A stretch of 64,000 bases of DNA, taken from NCBI RefSeq assembly GCF_040729435.1, contig NZ_CP160398.1:2418001-2482000 (forward strand), given 5' to 3'. The stretch's first letter is position 1. Each line of letters starts with the position of its first letter. Under the pieces are notes generated by a model that did no database searches, was not told the origin of the DNA, and saw only the letters and a list, made by a program, of their open reading frames with translations. The DNA comes from Pseudomonas sp. HOU2 (lineage in GTDB: Bacteria > Pseudomonadota > Gammaproteobacteria > Pseudomonadales > Pseudomonadaceae). Both the position numbers and the translations under genes were made by a program. Shown here piece by piece: positions 33,298-43,049 of this stretch.

Positions 33298-34095
33298 ATG
33301 AATATCTACAGCTCCCGCCCCGTTGTCCTCTGTCTCTCCGGCCACGACCCCAGTGGTGGCGCCGGCTTGCAGGCAGATATCGAAGCCTTGCTCGCGCAGG
33401 GTTGCCATGCGGCTCCGGCCGTCACCGCCCTGACCGTGCAAGACACCGTCAACGTCACTGACTTCCGCGTCCTCGACCGTGAGTGGGTACTGGCCCAGGC
33501 CAATGCCGTGCTCAACGACTCCGAAGTCGCAGCGGTCAAACTGGGCATGCTCGGTTCGCTGGAAATGGTCGACACCGTGGTCGAACTGCTTTCGGCGCAC
33601 CCGCACCTGCCAGTGGTCTGCGACCCGGTGCTGCGTGCCGGCGGCGGCGGACGCCTGGGCAAGGACGAAGTCGGTTACGCGATGCGCGAGCGTCTGCTGC
33701 CGCTGTCGATCATTGCCACCCCCAACCTTCCCGAAGCCCGAATCCTCGCCGAATTGCCCGAAGGCACTGCGGACGAGTGCGCGGAAAAACTCCTGCCGTT
33801 CGTCAAAAACCTGCTGATCACCGGCGGCCATGGCGACGAAACTGAAATCCACAATCGCCTGTACAGCCGTGACGGCCTGCGGGAAACCTTTTATTGCCAG
33901 CGTTTGCCGGGCAGTTATCACGGCTCCGGCTGCACGCTGGCCAGCGCACTGGCCGGTCGGCTGGCCCAGGGTGAAAACCTCGCCAGCGCCGTGCGTACGG
34001 CACTGGATTACACCTGGCGCACCCTGCGCGATGCCGAACAACTGGGCAAAGGCCAGTTCGTGCCGCGTCGCCTGCCGCTGGACTTTTGCTCGTAA
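33298..34095 (+). CDS. thiD: Hydroxymethylpyrimidine/phosphomethylpyrimidine kinase
   Basis: A 265-residue ribokinase-family enzyme that phosphorylates HMP to HMP-P and then HMP-PP for thiamine synthesis. LSGHDPSGGAGLQADIEALL is the N-terminal HMP-binding motif; VVCDPVLRAGGGGRLG and the anion-hole/catalytic GSGCTLASALAGRLAQGE complete the active site. Length matches E. coli ThiD (266). ATG 33298 gives the normal N-terminus (MNIYSSRPVVLCLSG). It is followed 18 bases on by thiE, so the two steps that make and couple HMP-PP are in one operon with hemL. Confidence 0.94.
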   Translation: MNIYSSRPVVLCLSGHDPSGGAGLQADIEALLAQGCHAAPAVTALTVQDTVNVTDFRVLDREWVLAQANAVLNDSEVAAVKLGMLGSLEMVDTVVELLSAHPHLPVVCDPVLRAGGGGRLGKDEVGYAMRERLLPLSIIATPNLPEARILAELPEGTADECAEKLLPFVKNLLITGGHGDETEIHNRLYSRDGLRETFYCQRLPGSYHGSGCTLASALAGRLAQGENLASAVRTALDYTWRTLRDAEQLGKGQFVPRRLPLDFCS

Positions 34096-34113
34096 CGTCG
34101 TGAGGTCTGCCTG

Positions 34114-34737
34114 ATGAAACTCCGTGGCCTGTACGCCATCACCGACAGCACGCTGCTGGCGGGCAAGTTTCTGTCCTACGTGGAGGCGGCGCTGGAAGGC
34201 GGCGTCACCCTGCTGCAATACCGCGACAAAAGCAGCGACGAGGCCCGCCGCCTGCGCGAGGCCGAAGCCCTGCGTGATCTGTGCGAGCGCTACAAGACGC
34301 AGTTGATCATCAACGATGACGCCGAACTGGCCGCGCGCCTCAACGTCGGCGTGCACCTGGGGCAGACCGACGGCCCGCTGTCGCCGACCCGCGCCCTGCT
34401 CGGCTCCAAAGCCATCATCGGGTCGACCTGCCATGCGCAGCTCGAACTGGCTGAACAGGCCGCCAAAGAAGGCGCGAGCTATGTCGCCTTCGGTCGCTTC
34501 TTCAACTCCAACACCAAACCCGGCGCACCGAGCTGCAGCCTCGATCTGCTCGACGAGGCCAAACGCAAGCTGCACCTGCCGGTCTGCGCGATTGGCGGCA
34601 TCACCCTCGACAACGCCGCGCCGCTGGTGGCCCATGGGGTCGACCTGCTGGCGGTGGTCCACGGTTTATTCGGTGCCGAAAGCACCGCCGAAGTGACCCG
34701 CCGCGCCCGCGCCTTCAACGAACTTCTGAAAATCTGA
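34114..34737 (+). CDS. thiE: Thiamine-phosphate synthase
   Basis: A 207-residue TIM-barrel enzyme that joins HMP-PP to the thiazole phosphate to give thiamine phosphate. Recognisable blocks are [15 protein letters not shown] (substrate Arg/Lys), [24 protein letters not shown] (Mg/pyrophosphate Asp), [17 protein letters not shown] and the phosphate-binding [15 protein letters not shown]. Length is normal (E. coli 211). GAGG precedes ATG 34114. Middle gene of thiD-thiE-hemL, with 15 bases to hemL. Confidence 0.94.
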   Translation: MKLRGLYAITDSTLLAGKFLSYVEAALEGGVTLLQYRDKSSDEARRLREAEALRDLCERYKTQLIINDDAELAARLNVGVHLGQTDGPLSPTRALLGSKAIIGSTCHAQLELAEQAAKEGASYVAFGRFFNSNTKPGAPSCSLDLLDEAKRKLHLPVCAIGGITLDNAAPLVAHGVDLLAVVHGLFGAESTAEVTRRARAFNELLKI

Positions 34738-34752
34738 TTTGAGAGCCCGATC

Positions 34753-36036
34753 ATGTCTCGTTCCGAAACCCTGTTTGCCAATGCCCAGAAACACATTCCC
34801 GGTGGCGTGAACTCGCCGGTTCGCGCGTTCAAGAGCGTGGGCGGCACACCGCTGTTTTTCAAGCATGCCGAAGGCGCCTACGTTACTGACGAAGACGACA
34901 AGCGTTATGTGGATTACGTCGGTTCGTGGGGGCCGATGATCCTCGGCCACAGCCACCCGGACGTGCTCGACGCGGTGCGCAATCAACTGCAACACGGCCT
35001 GTCCTACGGCGCGCCGACCGCAATGGAAACCGAGATGGCCGACCTGGTCTGCTCGCTGGTGCCGTCGATGGACATGGTGCGCATGGTCAGCTCCGGCACC
35101 GAAGCGACCATGAGCGCGATTCGTCTGGCCCGTGGCTACACCGGTCGTGACAGCATCATCAAGTTCGAAGGCTGTTACCACGGTCACTCCGACAGCCTGC
35201 TGGTCAAGGCCGGCTCCGGCGCGCTGACCCAGGGCGTGCCAAGCTCCGCCGGTGTACCGGCAGCATTCGCCAAACACACCCTGACCCTGCCGTTCAACGA
35301 CATCGACGCGGTTGAGAAGATGCTCGCCGAAGTCGGTCAGGACGTGGCGTGCATTATCGTCGAGCCAGTCGCGGGCAACATGAACTGCGTACCGCCGGCG
35401 CCGGGTTTCCTCGAAGGCCTGCGCGCGCTGTGCGACAAGCACGGCGTGGTGCTGATTTTCGACGAAGTGATGACCGGTTTCCGTGTTGCCCTCGGCGGTG
35501 CCCAGGCGTACTACGGCGTAACCCCGGATCTGACCACCTTCGGCAAGATCATCGGCGGCGGCATGCCGGTCGGCTGCTTCGGCGGCAAGCGCGAAATCAT
35601 GGAACGCATCGCGCCGCTGGGCCCGGTGTACCAGGCCGGCACCCTGTCGGGTAACCCGCTGGCGATGGCCGCCGGTCTGACCACGCTGCGTCTGATCAGC
35701 CGTCCGGGTTTCCATGCCGAGCTGACCGACTACACCACGCGCCTGCTCGACGGTCTGCAACAACGCGCCGATGCGGCGGGTATTCCGTTCGTGACCACTC
35801 AGGCCGGCGGCATGTTCGGTCTGTACTTCAGCGGTGCCGACGACATCGTCACCTTCGAAGACGTGATGGCCAGCGACGCAGCACTGTTTGGTCGCTTCTT
35901 CCACCTGATGCTGGAAGGCGGCGTTTATCTGGCGCCGAGTGCATTCGAAGCCGGTTTCACCTCGATCGCCCACGGCGAAGCCGAGCTGAAAATCACCCTG
36001 GACGCTGCCGAACGTGCCTTCGCTGCACTGAAGTAA
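34753..36036 (+). CDS. hemL: Glutamate-1-semialdehyde 2,1-aminomutase
   Basis: A 427-residue PLP-dependent aminomutase that converts glutamate 1-semialdehyde to 5-aminolevulinate, the committed tetrapyrrole precursor in the C5 pathway. The PLP lysine is Lys265 in [13 protein letters not shown], the same number as in E. coli; [12 protein letters not shown] holds the ring-binding Asp, and [16 protein letters not shown] the cofactor phosphate site. Length is 426-427 in relatives. GAGAG precedes the ATG. It closes the thi operon and is followed by a strong hairpin. Confidence 0.95.
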   Translation: MSRSETLFANAQKHIPGGVNSPVRAFKSVGGTPLFFKHAEGAYVTDEDDKRYVDYVGSWGPMILGHSHPDVLDAVRNQLQHGLSYGAPTAMETEMADLVCSLVPSMDMVRMVSSGTEATMSAIRLARGYTGRDSIIKFEGCYHGHSDSLLVKAGSGALTQGVPSSAGVPAAFAKHTLTLPFNDIDAVEKMLAEVGQDVACIIVEPVAGNMNCVPPAPGFLEGLRALCDKHGVVLIFDEVMTGFRVALGGAQAYYGVTPDLTTFGKIIGGGMPVGCFGGKREIMERIAPLGPVYQAGTLSGNPLAMAAGLTTLRLISRPGFHAELTDYTTRLLDGLQQRADAAGIPFVTTQAGGMFGLYFSGADDIVTFEDVMASDAALFGRFFHLMLEGGVYLAPSAFEAGFTSIAHGEAELKITLDAAERAFAALK

Positions 36037-36046
36037 TCGCCGTAGC

Positions 36047-36077
36047 GCTGACGTTGGCCATGGCCAGCGTCAGCTTT
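36047..36077 (+). terminator. Probable terminator after hemL
   Basis: GCTGACGTTGGCC pairs with GGCCAGCGTCAGC (one wobble) around a 2-base loop, 10 bases after the hemL stop, followed by TTTCACC. The stem is strong, the T-run short. Confidence 0.6.
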
Positions 36078-36173
36078 CACCTACACCTACGCACTTTTTC
36101 CCACGCCTCTGCTAAGAATCCGCCGGAAAGTGGCCGATATATTCCCCGCGCAGCAGAAAAACGAGTAAAGACT

Positions 36174-36203
36174 TTGTAAGGTTGGCCCTGCTTATTTCAT
36201 AAT
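36174..36203 (+). promoter_or_regulatory. Sigma-70-like promoter for the Sel1-repeat gene
   Basis: TTGTAA (36174-36179) and CATAAT (36198-36203) are separated by 18 bases, 59 bases before the start codon. It follows the hemL terminator, consistent with a separate transcription unit. Confidence 0.5.
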
Positions 36204-36261
36204 GCGCGCTTATTGGATCCCTCGATGGGTCCGCGTGCCCTTCAGAGGTAAGTCGATTCCC

Positions 36262-36816
36262 ATGAACCGCACCGGCCGCACCCTTGCCTTGGGCTGCCTG
36301 TTGCTCCTTCAGCCCCTGCTCGCGCATGCACAAGCAGGCGGCAACTCGTTGTTGATCCCGGCGATGGGTCGTTGCACCCTCAACACTCAGCCGCAAGACG
36401 TCACGCAGGCACTGGCCGCCTGCCAGAAAGCGGCGGACGAAGGGGATGCGCAAGCGCAATACGAGTTGGGTGAGTTCTACTACGACGGCAAGAATGCGCC
36501 ACGCGACCTCAATCAAGCCCTGAGCTATTTCGAAAAGGCCTCGTTGCAAGGCCACGCTCAGGCGCAGTTCAAGCTCGGCACCATGTTCTTCCACGGTGAA
36601 GGCGTGCAGGCCAACAACATTCAGGCCTACATCGTGCTGAAGATGGCCGCGGTCAACGGCGCCGAAGATGCGCTGGACACCGCTGACGAAGTCTCCGAAA
36701 AAATGTCCCGCGAAGACCTCGAAACCGCGACCCAGGTGCTAGGGCAAATTTTCCGTAAATACTTGATGGAACTGCAGAGCGCCGATGGGCGTACGCCGTT
36801 TTCGCCTTTGCCATAA
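36262..36816 (+). CDS. Exported Sel1/TPR-repeat protein
   Basis: A 184-residue protein with a signal peptide (TLALGCLLLLQPLLAHA, cleavage near residue 24) and two to three Sel1-like repeats: ACQKAADEGDAQAQYELGEFYYDG, ALSYFEKASLQGHAQAQFKLGTMFFHG, and a weaker third AYIVLKMAAVNGAEDA. Such repeats form solenoids that hold protein partners. A single Cys pair (Cys37 and Cys53 by my count) could be oxidised in the periplasm. It corresponds in position to PA3978 of PAO1 (from memory). Partner and role are unknown. Confidence 0.8.
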   Translation: MNRTGRTLALGCLLLLQPLLAHAQAGGNSLLIPAMGRCTLNTQPQDVTQALAACQKAADEGDAQAQYELGEFYYDGKNAPRDLNQALSYFEKASLQGHAQAQFKLGTMFFHGEGVQANNIQAYIVLKMAAVNGAEDALDTADEVSEKMSREDLETATQVLGQIFRKYLMELQSADGRTPFSPLP

Positions 36817-36823
36817 GGGCTTT

Positions 36824-36956
36824 TGTGGCGAGGGAGCTTGCTCCCGCTGGGTTGCGAAGCAGCCCTAAACCCTGCAAGCACTTTTTTCCTGATACACCAC
36901 AGAGCCTGATACTGCGACTGCTGCGCAGCCGAGCGGGAGCAAGCTCCCTCGCCACA
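36824..36956. repeat. Long inverted repeat, family C
   Basis: TGTGGCGAGGGAGCTTGCTC arms flank about 85 bases that include secondary matched blocks (GGGTTGCGAAGCAGCCC on one side, CTGCTGCGCAGCCGAG on the other). It starts 7 bases after the Sel1 gene stop and faces the convergent DUF1820 gene. Confidence 0.88.
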
Positions 36957-36982
36957 AACTCACTCCTATCCAGAATCTGCTG

Positions 36983-37312
36983 TTACTTCTCAGGCATCGG
37001 CATCGGAAACGGCATCACATTGCCGACTGCGCCGCGGGCTTCGCTGATTTTCGGGGTGCCCAGACGCTCTACCTCGTCGATGCGCACGATCGAATGCATC
37101 GGCACAAAGCTGCGCACCACGCCTTCGAACTGCGCCTTGAGCTTCTCTTCGCTCGGATCGACCACCACTTGCGTGCGCTCGCCAAAGACGAACTCTTCCA
37201 CTTCCAGAAAACCCCACAGATCACTTTGATAGATCTGCTTGGCGTACATTTCGAACACCTGGCCCTGGTTGAGGAAAATCACCTTATAGATTGGAGCTTC
37301 GCGTTTGGTCAT
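36983..37312 (-). CDS. DUF1820 family protein
   Basis: A 109-residue protein of the DUF1820 family. The body YKVIFLNQGQVFEMYAKQIYQSDLWGFLEVEEFVFGE, then FVPMHSIVRIDEVERLG, is highly regular and soluble, with no signal or membrane segment. This looks like a small beta-rich RNA- or protein-binding fold, but the function is unknown. It is convergent with the Sel1 gene and divergent from miaB. No good ribosome site is seen before ATG 37312. Its conserved position beside miaB suggests, weakly, a translation-related job. Confidence 0.82.
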   Translation of the reverse strand: MTKREAPIYKVIFLNQGQVFEMYAKQIYQSDLWGFLEVEEFVFGERTQVVVDPSEEKLKAQFEGVVRSFVPMHSIVRIDEVERLGTPKISEARGAVGNVMPFPMPMPEK

Positions 37313-37404
37313 GGCGGGGGGATAACATCGGGGATAAAAATGAGGGCGCAAACTATAGCATAGCCGCCGGACGCACAGCGGTAGGAACCTGAGGGCTTGT
37401 TCCC

Positions 37405-37410
37405 TATAAT
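37405..37410 (+). promoter_or_regulatory. -10 element for miaB
   Basis: A perfect TATAAT lies 35 bases before the miaB ATG. The -35 region (around 37382) is not a clear match. Confidence 0.5.
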
Positions 37411-37445
37411 GCGCGGTTCTTTGAATCAGGTGACGACCTTACTCC

Positions 37446-38774
37446 ATGGCCAAGAAGCTTTACATCGAAACCCACGGTTGCCAGATGAACGAGTACGACA
37501 GCTCGCGCATGGTCGATCTGCTGGGCGAACATCAGGCCCTGGAAGTCACCGCCCGCGCCGAAGACGCTGACGTGATTCTGCTCAACACCTGCTCGATCCG
37601 CGAGCGCGCCCAGGATCGGGTGTACTCGCAGCTGGGCCGCTGGCGCGAACTGAAACTGGCGAACCCGGACATGGTGATCGCCGTCGGTGGTTGCGTGGCC
37701 AGCCAGGAAGGCGCGGCGATCCGTGATCGCGCGCCGTACGTCGATGTGGTCTTCGGCCCGCAAACCCTGCACCGCCTGCCGGAAATGATCGACGCCGCAC
37801 GCAGCAGCAAGCTGCCGCAAGTCGACGTCTCATTCCCGGAAATCGAAAAATTCGACCATTTGCCCGAGCCACGCATCGATGGCCCGAGCGCCTACGTGTC
37901 GGTGATGGAAGGTTGCAGCAAGTACTGCACGTTCTGCGTAGTGCCTTACACCCGTGGCGAAGAAGTCAGCCGGCCGTTCGATGACGTGATCGCCGAGATC
38001 ATTCACCTCGCTGAAAACGGCGTGCGCGAAGTGACCCTGCTCGGGCAGAACGTCAACGGTTATCGCGGTACGACTCATGACGGTCGCCTGGCCGATCTGG
38101 CCGAGCTGATCCGCGTGGTCGCCGCCGTCGATGGCATCGACCGTATTCGCTACACCACTTCGCACCCGCTGGAGTTCTCCGACAGCCTGATCCAGGCCCA
38201 CGCCGAAGTGCCGGAGCTGGTCAAACACCTGCACTTGCCGGTGCAATCGGGTTCCGACCGGATCCTCGCGGCGATGAAGCGCAACCACACCGCGCTGGAG
38301 TACAAATCCAAGCTGCGCAAACTCCGCGCCGCCGTGCCGGGCATCTGCATCAGCTCGGACTTCATCGTTGGCTTCCCCGGCGAGACCGAAAAAGACTTCG
38401 AACAGACCATGAAGCTGATTGCCGATGTCGGCTTCGACTTCTCCTACTCGTTCGTCTACAGCCAGCGCCCGGGCACCCCGGCGGCCGATCTGGCCGACGA
38501 CACCCCGGAAGAGCTGAAGAAAGAACGCCTGAACGCCTTGCAACATCGTCTGAATCAGCAAGGGTTCGAGATCAGCCGACAAATGGTCGGTTCGATCCAG
38601 CGCATTCTGGTCACCGACTACTCGAAGAAAGACCCGGGCGAGCTGCAAGGGCGCACCGAGAATAATCGTATCGTCAACTTCCGCTGCGATAATCCGACCC
38701 TGATCGGCCAGTTCGCCGACGTGCACATCGACGCCGCGCAACCGCACTCGCTGCGCGGCTCGCTGATCCAGTAA
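37446..38774 (+). CDS. miaB: tRNA-2-methylthio-N6-dimethylallyladenosine synthase
   Basis: A 442-residue radical-SAM methylthiotransferase that adds the 2-methylthio group to i6A37 of tRNAs reading UNN codons. The N-terminal UPF0004 domain has cluster cysteines in [12 protein letters not shown] (Cys12), [10 protein letters not shown] and [10 protein letters not shown]. The radical-SAM cysteines are Cys157, Cys161 and Cys164 in GCSKYCTFC, the same numbers as E. coli MiaB. A TRAM domain closes the protein ([27 protein letters not shown]). ATG 37446 begins the first conserved strand directly. Confidence 0.96.
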   Translation: MAKKLYIETHGCQMNEYDSSRMVDLLGEHQALEVTARAEDADVILLNTCSIRERAQDRVYSQLGRWRELKLANPDMVIAVGGCVASQEGAAIRDRAPYVDVVFGPQTLHRLPEMIDAARSSKLPQVDVSFPEIEKFDHLPEPRIDGPSAYVSVMEGCSKYCTFCVVPYTRGEEVSRPFDDVIAEIIHLAENGVREVTLLGQNVNGYRGTTHDGRLADLAELIRVVAAVDGIDRIRYTTSHPLEFSDSLIQAHAEVPELVKHLHLPVQSGSDRILAAMKRNHTALEYKSKLRKLRAAVPGICISSDFIVGFPGETEKDFEQTMKLIADVGFDFSYSFVYSQRPGTPAADLADDTPEELKKERLNALQHRLNQQGFEISRQMVGSIQRILVTDYSKKDPGELQGRTENNRIVNFRCDNPTLIGQFADVHIDAAQPHSLRGSLIQ

Positions 38775-38799
38775 TAGATATCAGAAGCACAGAGAAACC

Positions 38800-38889
38800 T
38801 GTGGGAGCTGGCTTGCCAGCGATGAGGCCATCAGCCCCGACAAATATGTCGCCTGCTGCACCGCTATCGCTGGCAAGCCAGCTCCCACA
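38800..38889. repeat. Long inverted repeat, family B
   Basis: TGTGGGAGCTGGCTTGCCAG arms continuing to CGATG on the left and TATCGCTGGC on the right flank about 42 bases. Lies 25 bases after miaB and before phoH, on the same strand. Confidence 0.88.
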
Positions 38890-39002
38890 GTGGACAGCAT
38901 TGTTCTTCAGAATGTACTCATCCATTTAAGAGCTTTCGCACCCACGCCACTGGCGTTATCCTTGATTTCATCTTAATTGCCCCAGGGCGGCTAAATACGA
39001 CC

Positions 39003-40001
39003 TTGAACGCACCCATAGAACCACATCGTTTTATCCTCGAGCCCTTTGAGGCTCGCCGCTTCGCCAATCTGTGCGGGCAATTCGACGAGCATCTGCGCTT
39101 GATCGAACAGCGCCTGGCCATCGAGATCCGCAACCGCGGAAACCAGTTCGAACTGATCGGCGACCCCAAGCACACCACGTCTGCGGAAAACCTGCTGCGC
39201 CGCCTGTACCGGGAAACCAAGGGTACCGAGCTGTCGCCGGACATGGTGCACCTGTTCCTCCAGGAATCGGCCGTCGTCGAGCTGGATAACCACGCCCCCG
39301 CCGAAGCCTCCGTCGCCCTGCGCACCAAGAAAGGCATGATTCGCCCCCGCGGCTTGAATCAGCTGCGCTACGTGAAGGAAATCCTCGGTAACGACATCAA
39401 CTTCGGCATCGGCCCCGCCGGTACTGGCAAGACCTATCTGGCCGTGGCTTGCGCCGTCGATGCCCTGGAGCGCGAGCAGATCCGCCGCATCCTGCTGGTG
39501 CGTCCGGCGGTCGAAGCGGGTGAAAAACTCGGCTTCCTGCCCGGCGACCTGAGCCAGAAGATCGACCCGTACCTGCGCCCGCTGTACGACGCCCTCTACG
39601 AAATGCTCGGCTTCGAATACGTGGCCAAGCTGATCGAGCGCCAGGTGATCGAAGTCGCGCCGCTGGCCTACATGCGTGGTCGTACGCTGAACAACAGCTT
39701 CATCATTCTCGACGAAAGCCAGAACACCACCGTCGAGCAGATGAAAATGTTCCTGACCCGGATCGGCTTTGGCTCGACTGCAGTCATCACTGGCGACATC
39801 ACCCAGGTCGACCTGCCGCGCGGGACCAAGTCCGGGCTGCATCATGTGATCGAAGTGCTCAAGGACGTTCCGGGTATCAGCTTCACCCATTTCCAGCCCA
39901 AAGACGTTGTGCGTCACCCGTTGGTGCAACGGATCGTCGAGGCCTACGAGCGCTTCGAGACCCGTGCCGAAGCTGCCAGGGAAACCTCGCGCGATGCTTG
40001 A
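39003..40001 (+). CDS. PhoH-family ATPase
   Basis: A 332-residue PhoH-like P-loop ATPase. Walker A is GPAGTGKT at residues 137-144 and Walker B is FIILDESQN; the N-terminal KH-like region (residues 1-115) is the usual companion. Its product is thought to act with YbeY in RNA metabolism. The start is TTG 39003 because no ATG occurs before the conserved [19 protein letters not shown]. Its stop overlaps ybeY by 8 bases. First gene of the phoH-ybeY-corC-lnt operon. The name phoH is sometimes used, but this is the ybeZ-type protein. Confidence 0.9.
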   Translation: MNAPIEPHRFILEPFEARRFANLCGQFDEHLRLIEQRLAIEIRNRGNQFELIGDPKHTTSAENLLRRLYRETKGTELSPDMVHLFLQESAVVELDNHAPAEASVALRTKKGMIRPRGLNQLRYVKEILGNDINFGIGPAGTGKTYLAVACAVDALEREQIRRILLVRPAVEAGEKLGFLPGDLSQKIDPYLRPLYDALYEMLGFEYVAKLIERQVIEVAPLAYMRGRTLNNSFIILDESQNTTVEQMKMFLTRIGFGSTAVITGDITQVDLPRGTKSGLHHVIEVLKDVPGISFTHFQPKDVVRHPLVQRIVEAYERFETRAEAARETSRDA

Positions 40002-40488
40002 GCTGGATCTGCAAATCGCTACCGAAGCGAACGCCCCGAGTGAAGCCGACTTCCGCCAATGGTGCGAACTGGCTCTGCGCCAGCGCAGCGCCGACTCGGA
40101 AATGACCATTCGCCTGGTCGACGAGGAAGAAGGTCGCGAACTCAATCACACCTGGCGCCACAAGGATTACGCGACCAACGTCCTGTCGTTCCCGGCGGAA
40201 GTCCCGGACGAGTTTCTCGACATCCCGCTGCTCGGCGATCTGGTGATCTGCGTCGCGGTGGTCGAGCGCGAAGCTGCCGAACAAGGCAAGGAACTCCAGG
40301 CCCATTGGGCACATCTAGTCATTCACGGCTGCTTGCATCTGCTCGGTTACGACCATATAGATGACGACGAAGCCGAAGAAATGGAAGCGCTGGAACGCGA
40401 GTTGCTTGCCGAACTGGGCTATCCCGATCCGTACGCGGACGACGAAACCGAAACATCCCCTATCGTTACAACAAAGGATTCAGAGTAA
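39994..40488 (+). CDS. ybeY: Endoribonuclease YbeY
   Basis: A 164-residue UPF0054 metallo-endoribonuclease needed for 16S rRNA 3'-end maturation and 70S quality control. The zinc motif [11 protein letters not shown] supplies His111, His115 and His121. The [19 protein letters not shown] block is the conserved substrate-side segment. ATG 39994 lies within the end of phoH (8-base overlap), pointing to coupled translation; 5 bases separate it from corC. Confidence 0.95.
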   Translation: MLELDLQIATEANAPSEADFRQWCELALRQRSADSEMTIRLVDEEEGRELNHTWRHKDYATNVLSFPAEVPDEFLDIPLLGDLVICVAVVEREAAEQGKELQAHWAHLVIHGCLHLLGYDHIDDDEAEEMEALERELLAELGYPDPYADDETETSPIVTTKDSE

Positions 40489-40493
40489 TCGCT

Positions 40494-41333
40494 ATGAGCG
40501 AAGATCGATCGAGCAACGGGCAGAAGTCATGGCTGGGTAAACTGACCCAGGCTTTTGCCCACGAGCCGAAGAACCGTCAGGAGCTGCTTGAGCTGCTGCG
40601 TGATGCACATCAGAACAAACTGCTGGACAGCGAAGCGCTGGCCATCGTCGAAGGCGCCATTCAGGTGGCTGACCTGCAAGTGCGCGACATCATGGTCCCG
40701 CGCTCGCAGATGATCAGCATCAAGGCGACCCAGACCCCTCGTGAATTCCTCCCGGCCGTGCTCGACTCGGCCCACTCGCGCTACCCGGTCATCGGCGAAA
40801 GCCACGACGACGTGATGGGCGTGCTGCTGGCCAAGGATCTGCTGCCGCTGATCCTCAAGGAGAACGGCGACAGCTTCAACATCAAGGACCTGCTGCGCCC
40901 GGCCACCTTCGTGCCGGAGTCCAAGCGTCTGAACGTGTTGCTGCGTGAATTTCGCGCCAACCACAACCACATGGCCATCGTCATCGACGAGTACGGCGGC
41001 GTGGCCGGTCTGGTGACGATCGAAGACGTGCTGGAACAGATCGTCGGCGACATCGAAGACGAGCACGACGTCGAAGAAGACAGCTACATCAAGCCACTGC
41101 CCAGCGGTGACTTTCTGATCAAGGCCCTGACACCGATCGAAAACTTCAACGAGTTCTTCGACAGCGAATTCTCCGACGACGAGTTCGACACTGTCGGCGG
41201 TCTGGTGATGAGCGCCTTCGGGCACTTGCCAAAACGCAACGAAATCACTGAAATCGGCGCCTATCGTTTCCGCATCCTGAATGCCGACAGCCGTCGGATT
41301 CATTTGCTGCGACTGACCCCTATCGCCCGGTAA
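40494..41333 (+). CDS. corC: CorC/HlyC-family CBS-domain protein
   Basis: A 279-residue cytoplasmic CBS-pair protein with a C-terminal CorC_HlyC domain. The first CBS begins at VRDIMVPRSQMISI, and the second at LLRPATFVPESKRLNVLLREFR with HMAIVIDEYGGVAGLVTIEDVLEQIVGDIEDEHD. Family members bind nucleotides and influence magnesium/cobalt transport; the mechanism is not settled. Length is close to E. coli CorC/YbeX (292). ATG 40494 is 5 bases after ybeY. It sits in the widely conserved ybeZ-ybeY-corC-lnt order. Confidence 0.92.
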   Translation: MSEDRSSNGQKSWLGKLTQAFAHEPKNRQELLELLRDAHQNKLLDSEALAIVEGAIQVADLQVRDIMVPRSQMISIKATQTPREFLPAVLDSAHSRYPVIGESHDDVMGVLLAKDLLPLILKENGDSFNIKDLLRPATFVPESKRLNVLLREFRANHNHMAIVIDEYGGVAGLVTIEDVLEQIVGDIEDEHDVEEDSYIKPLPSGDFLIKALTPIENFNEFFDSEFSDDEFDTVGGLVMSAFGHLPKRNEITEIGAYRFRILNADSRRIHLLRLTPIAR

Positions 41334-41350
41334 GAAATCTAAGGACTGAA

Positions 41351-42874
41351 ATGCGCTGGACAACCCGCCCCGGCTGGCCCGGTAACCTGCTGGCCGTGGC
41401 GGCCGGTGCAATCACCACCTTCGCCCTGGCGCCGTTCAACATCTGGCCGCTGGCTTTGCTCGCGGTCGGCCTGTTCTACGCCGGCCTGCGCGAGCTGAAA
41501 CCGCGTCAGGCGCTGGGCCGTGGCTGGTGTTTCGGTTTCGGCCTGTTCGGCGCCGGCACCAGCTGGATCTACTACAGCATCCACCATTTCGGTGGCGCCT
41601 CGGTGCTGCTGGCCGGGTTCCTGATGCTGTTGTTTACCGCTGCGATCGCGTTTTTCTTTGCCCTGCCCGCCTGGGTCTGGGCGCGTTGGTTGCGCCGCAA
41701 TGAGGCGCCGCTGGCCGATGCCTTGGCGTTTGCTGCGTTGTGGGTCGGTCAGGAAGCGTTTCGCGGCTGGTTCCTCACCGGTTTCCCGTGGCTCTACTCC
41801 GGCTACAGCCAGCTCGACGGCCCATTGGCCGGGCTCGCGCCAGTGGGTGGCATGTGGTTGGTGTCCTTCGTTCTGGCGCTGACTGCGGCGCTGATCTATA
41901 ACGCGCCGCGCTTGCTGCAATCCGGTCGCAAGGGCTTTATCGCGGCCGGTTTGGTGTTACTGGTCGGGCCTTGGGTAGCCGGTATTGCGCTCAAGGGCCA
42001 CGCCTGGACCAGTCCGTCCGGCCCGGCACTGAGCGTCGCCGCGATTCAGGGTAACGTCGAACAAAGCATGAAATGGGATCCGGCGCAGCTCAATGCGCAA
42101 CTGGCACTGTATCGCGATCTGAGTTTTCGCTCCAAACCCGTGGATCTGCTGATCTGGCCGGAAACCGCCGTTCCGGTGCTCAAGGAGTCCGCCGAGGGCT
42201 ACCTGAACATGATGGGCAACTTCGCCGCCGAGCGTAAATCGGCGCTGATCACCGGCGTGCCGATCCGCGAAACGGTTCGCCACGAAAAACGCTTCTTCAA
42301 CGGCATCACCGTGGTCGGCGAAGGCGATGGCACTTACCTCAAGCAGAAACTGGTGCCGTTCGGTGAATACGTACCGTTGCAGGATCTGCTGCGCGGGTTG
42401 ATTGCGTTCTTTGATTTGCCAATGTCCGACTTCGCTCGTGGGCCGGCGGATCAGGCGTTGCTGCAGGCCAAGGGTTATCAGATCGCGCCGTTCATCTGCT
42501 ACGAAGTGGTGTACCCGGAGTTTGCTGCCAGTCTGTCGGCACGCAGCGATCTTCTGCTGACCATCAGCAACGACACCTGGTTCGGCACCTCGATCGGCCC
42601 GTTGCAACACCTGCAAATGGCGCAGATGCGCGCGCTCGAAGCGGGCCGCTGGATGATCCGCGCCACCAACAACGGCGTGACCGGACTGATCAACCCGTTC
42701 GGGCAAATCACCGAGCAGATTCCGCAGTTCGAGCAAGGCATCCTGTATGGCGAAGTAGTGCCGATGCACAACCTGACGCCTTATCTTGAATGGCGTTCGT
42801 GGCCGCTGATCATCGTCTGTGTGCTGCTGTTCGGCTGGGCGCTGATGGCGAGCCGGATGTCGAAAACCCTTTAA
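41351..42874 (+). CDS. lnt: Apolipoprotein N-acyltransferase
   Basis: A 507-residue inner-membrane enzyme that adds the third acyl chain to the N-terminal Cys of lipoproteins. The first 210 residues hold about six hydrophobic helices; the periplasmic nitrilase domain follows. The catalytic triad is Glu271 (LIWPETAVPV), Lys331 (YLKQKLVPFGEYVP) and Cys383 (PFICYEVVYPE). A last helix (WPLIIVCVLLFGWALMA) anchors the C-terminus. Length matches E. coli Lnt (512). AAGGA lies before the ATG. Last gene of the operon; a palindromic repeat follows after 17 bases. Confidence 0.95.
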   Translation: MRWTTRPGWPGNLLAVAAGAITTFALAPFNIWPLALLAVGLFYAGLRELKPRQALGRGWCFGFGLFGAGTSWIYYSIHHFGGASVLLAGFLMLLFTAAIAFFFALPAWVWARWLRRNEAPLADALAFAALWVGQEAFRGWFLTGFPWLYSGYSQLDGPLAGLAPVGGMWLVSFVLALTAALIYNAPRLLQSGRKGFIAAGLVLLVGPWVAGIALKGHAWTSPSGPALSVAAIQGNVEQSMKWDPAQLNAQLALYRDLSFRSKPVDLLIWPETAVPVLKESAEGYLNMMGNFAAERKSALITGVPIRETVRHEKRFFNGITVVGEGDGTYLKQKLVPFGEYVPLQDLLRGLIAFFDLPMSDFARGPADQALLQAKGYQIAPFICYEVVYPEFAASLSARSDLLLTISNDTWFGTSIGPLQHLQMAQMRALEAGRWMIRATNNGVTGLINPFGQITEQIPQFEQGILYGEVVPMHNLTPYLEWRSWPLIIVCVLLFGWALMASRMSKTL

Positions 42875-42891
42875 AAGCAGGTCACTGACCT

Positions 42892-43024
42892 TGTGGCGAG
42901 GGAGCTTGCTCCCGCTCGGCTGCGAAGCAGTCGTAAATCCAGCGCACGCGATCTGTCCAAGACAGTGCGTTTACCTGGATCAAGCCTGCTGCGCAGGCCA
43001 GCGGGAGCAAGCTCCCTCGCCACA
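42892..43024. repeat. Long inverted repeat, family C
   Basis: TGTGGCGAGGGAGCTTGCTC arms (continuing CCGCT) flank about 80 bases with secondary matched blocks. It spans most of the junction between the convergent lnt and ydcF genes. Confidence 0.88.
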
Positions 43025-43049
43025 AAAGGCCGCACTGCCACTGAGTGAT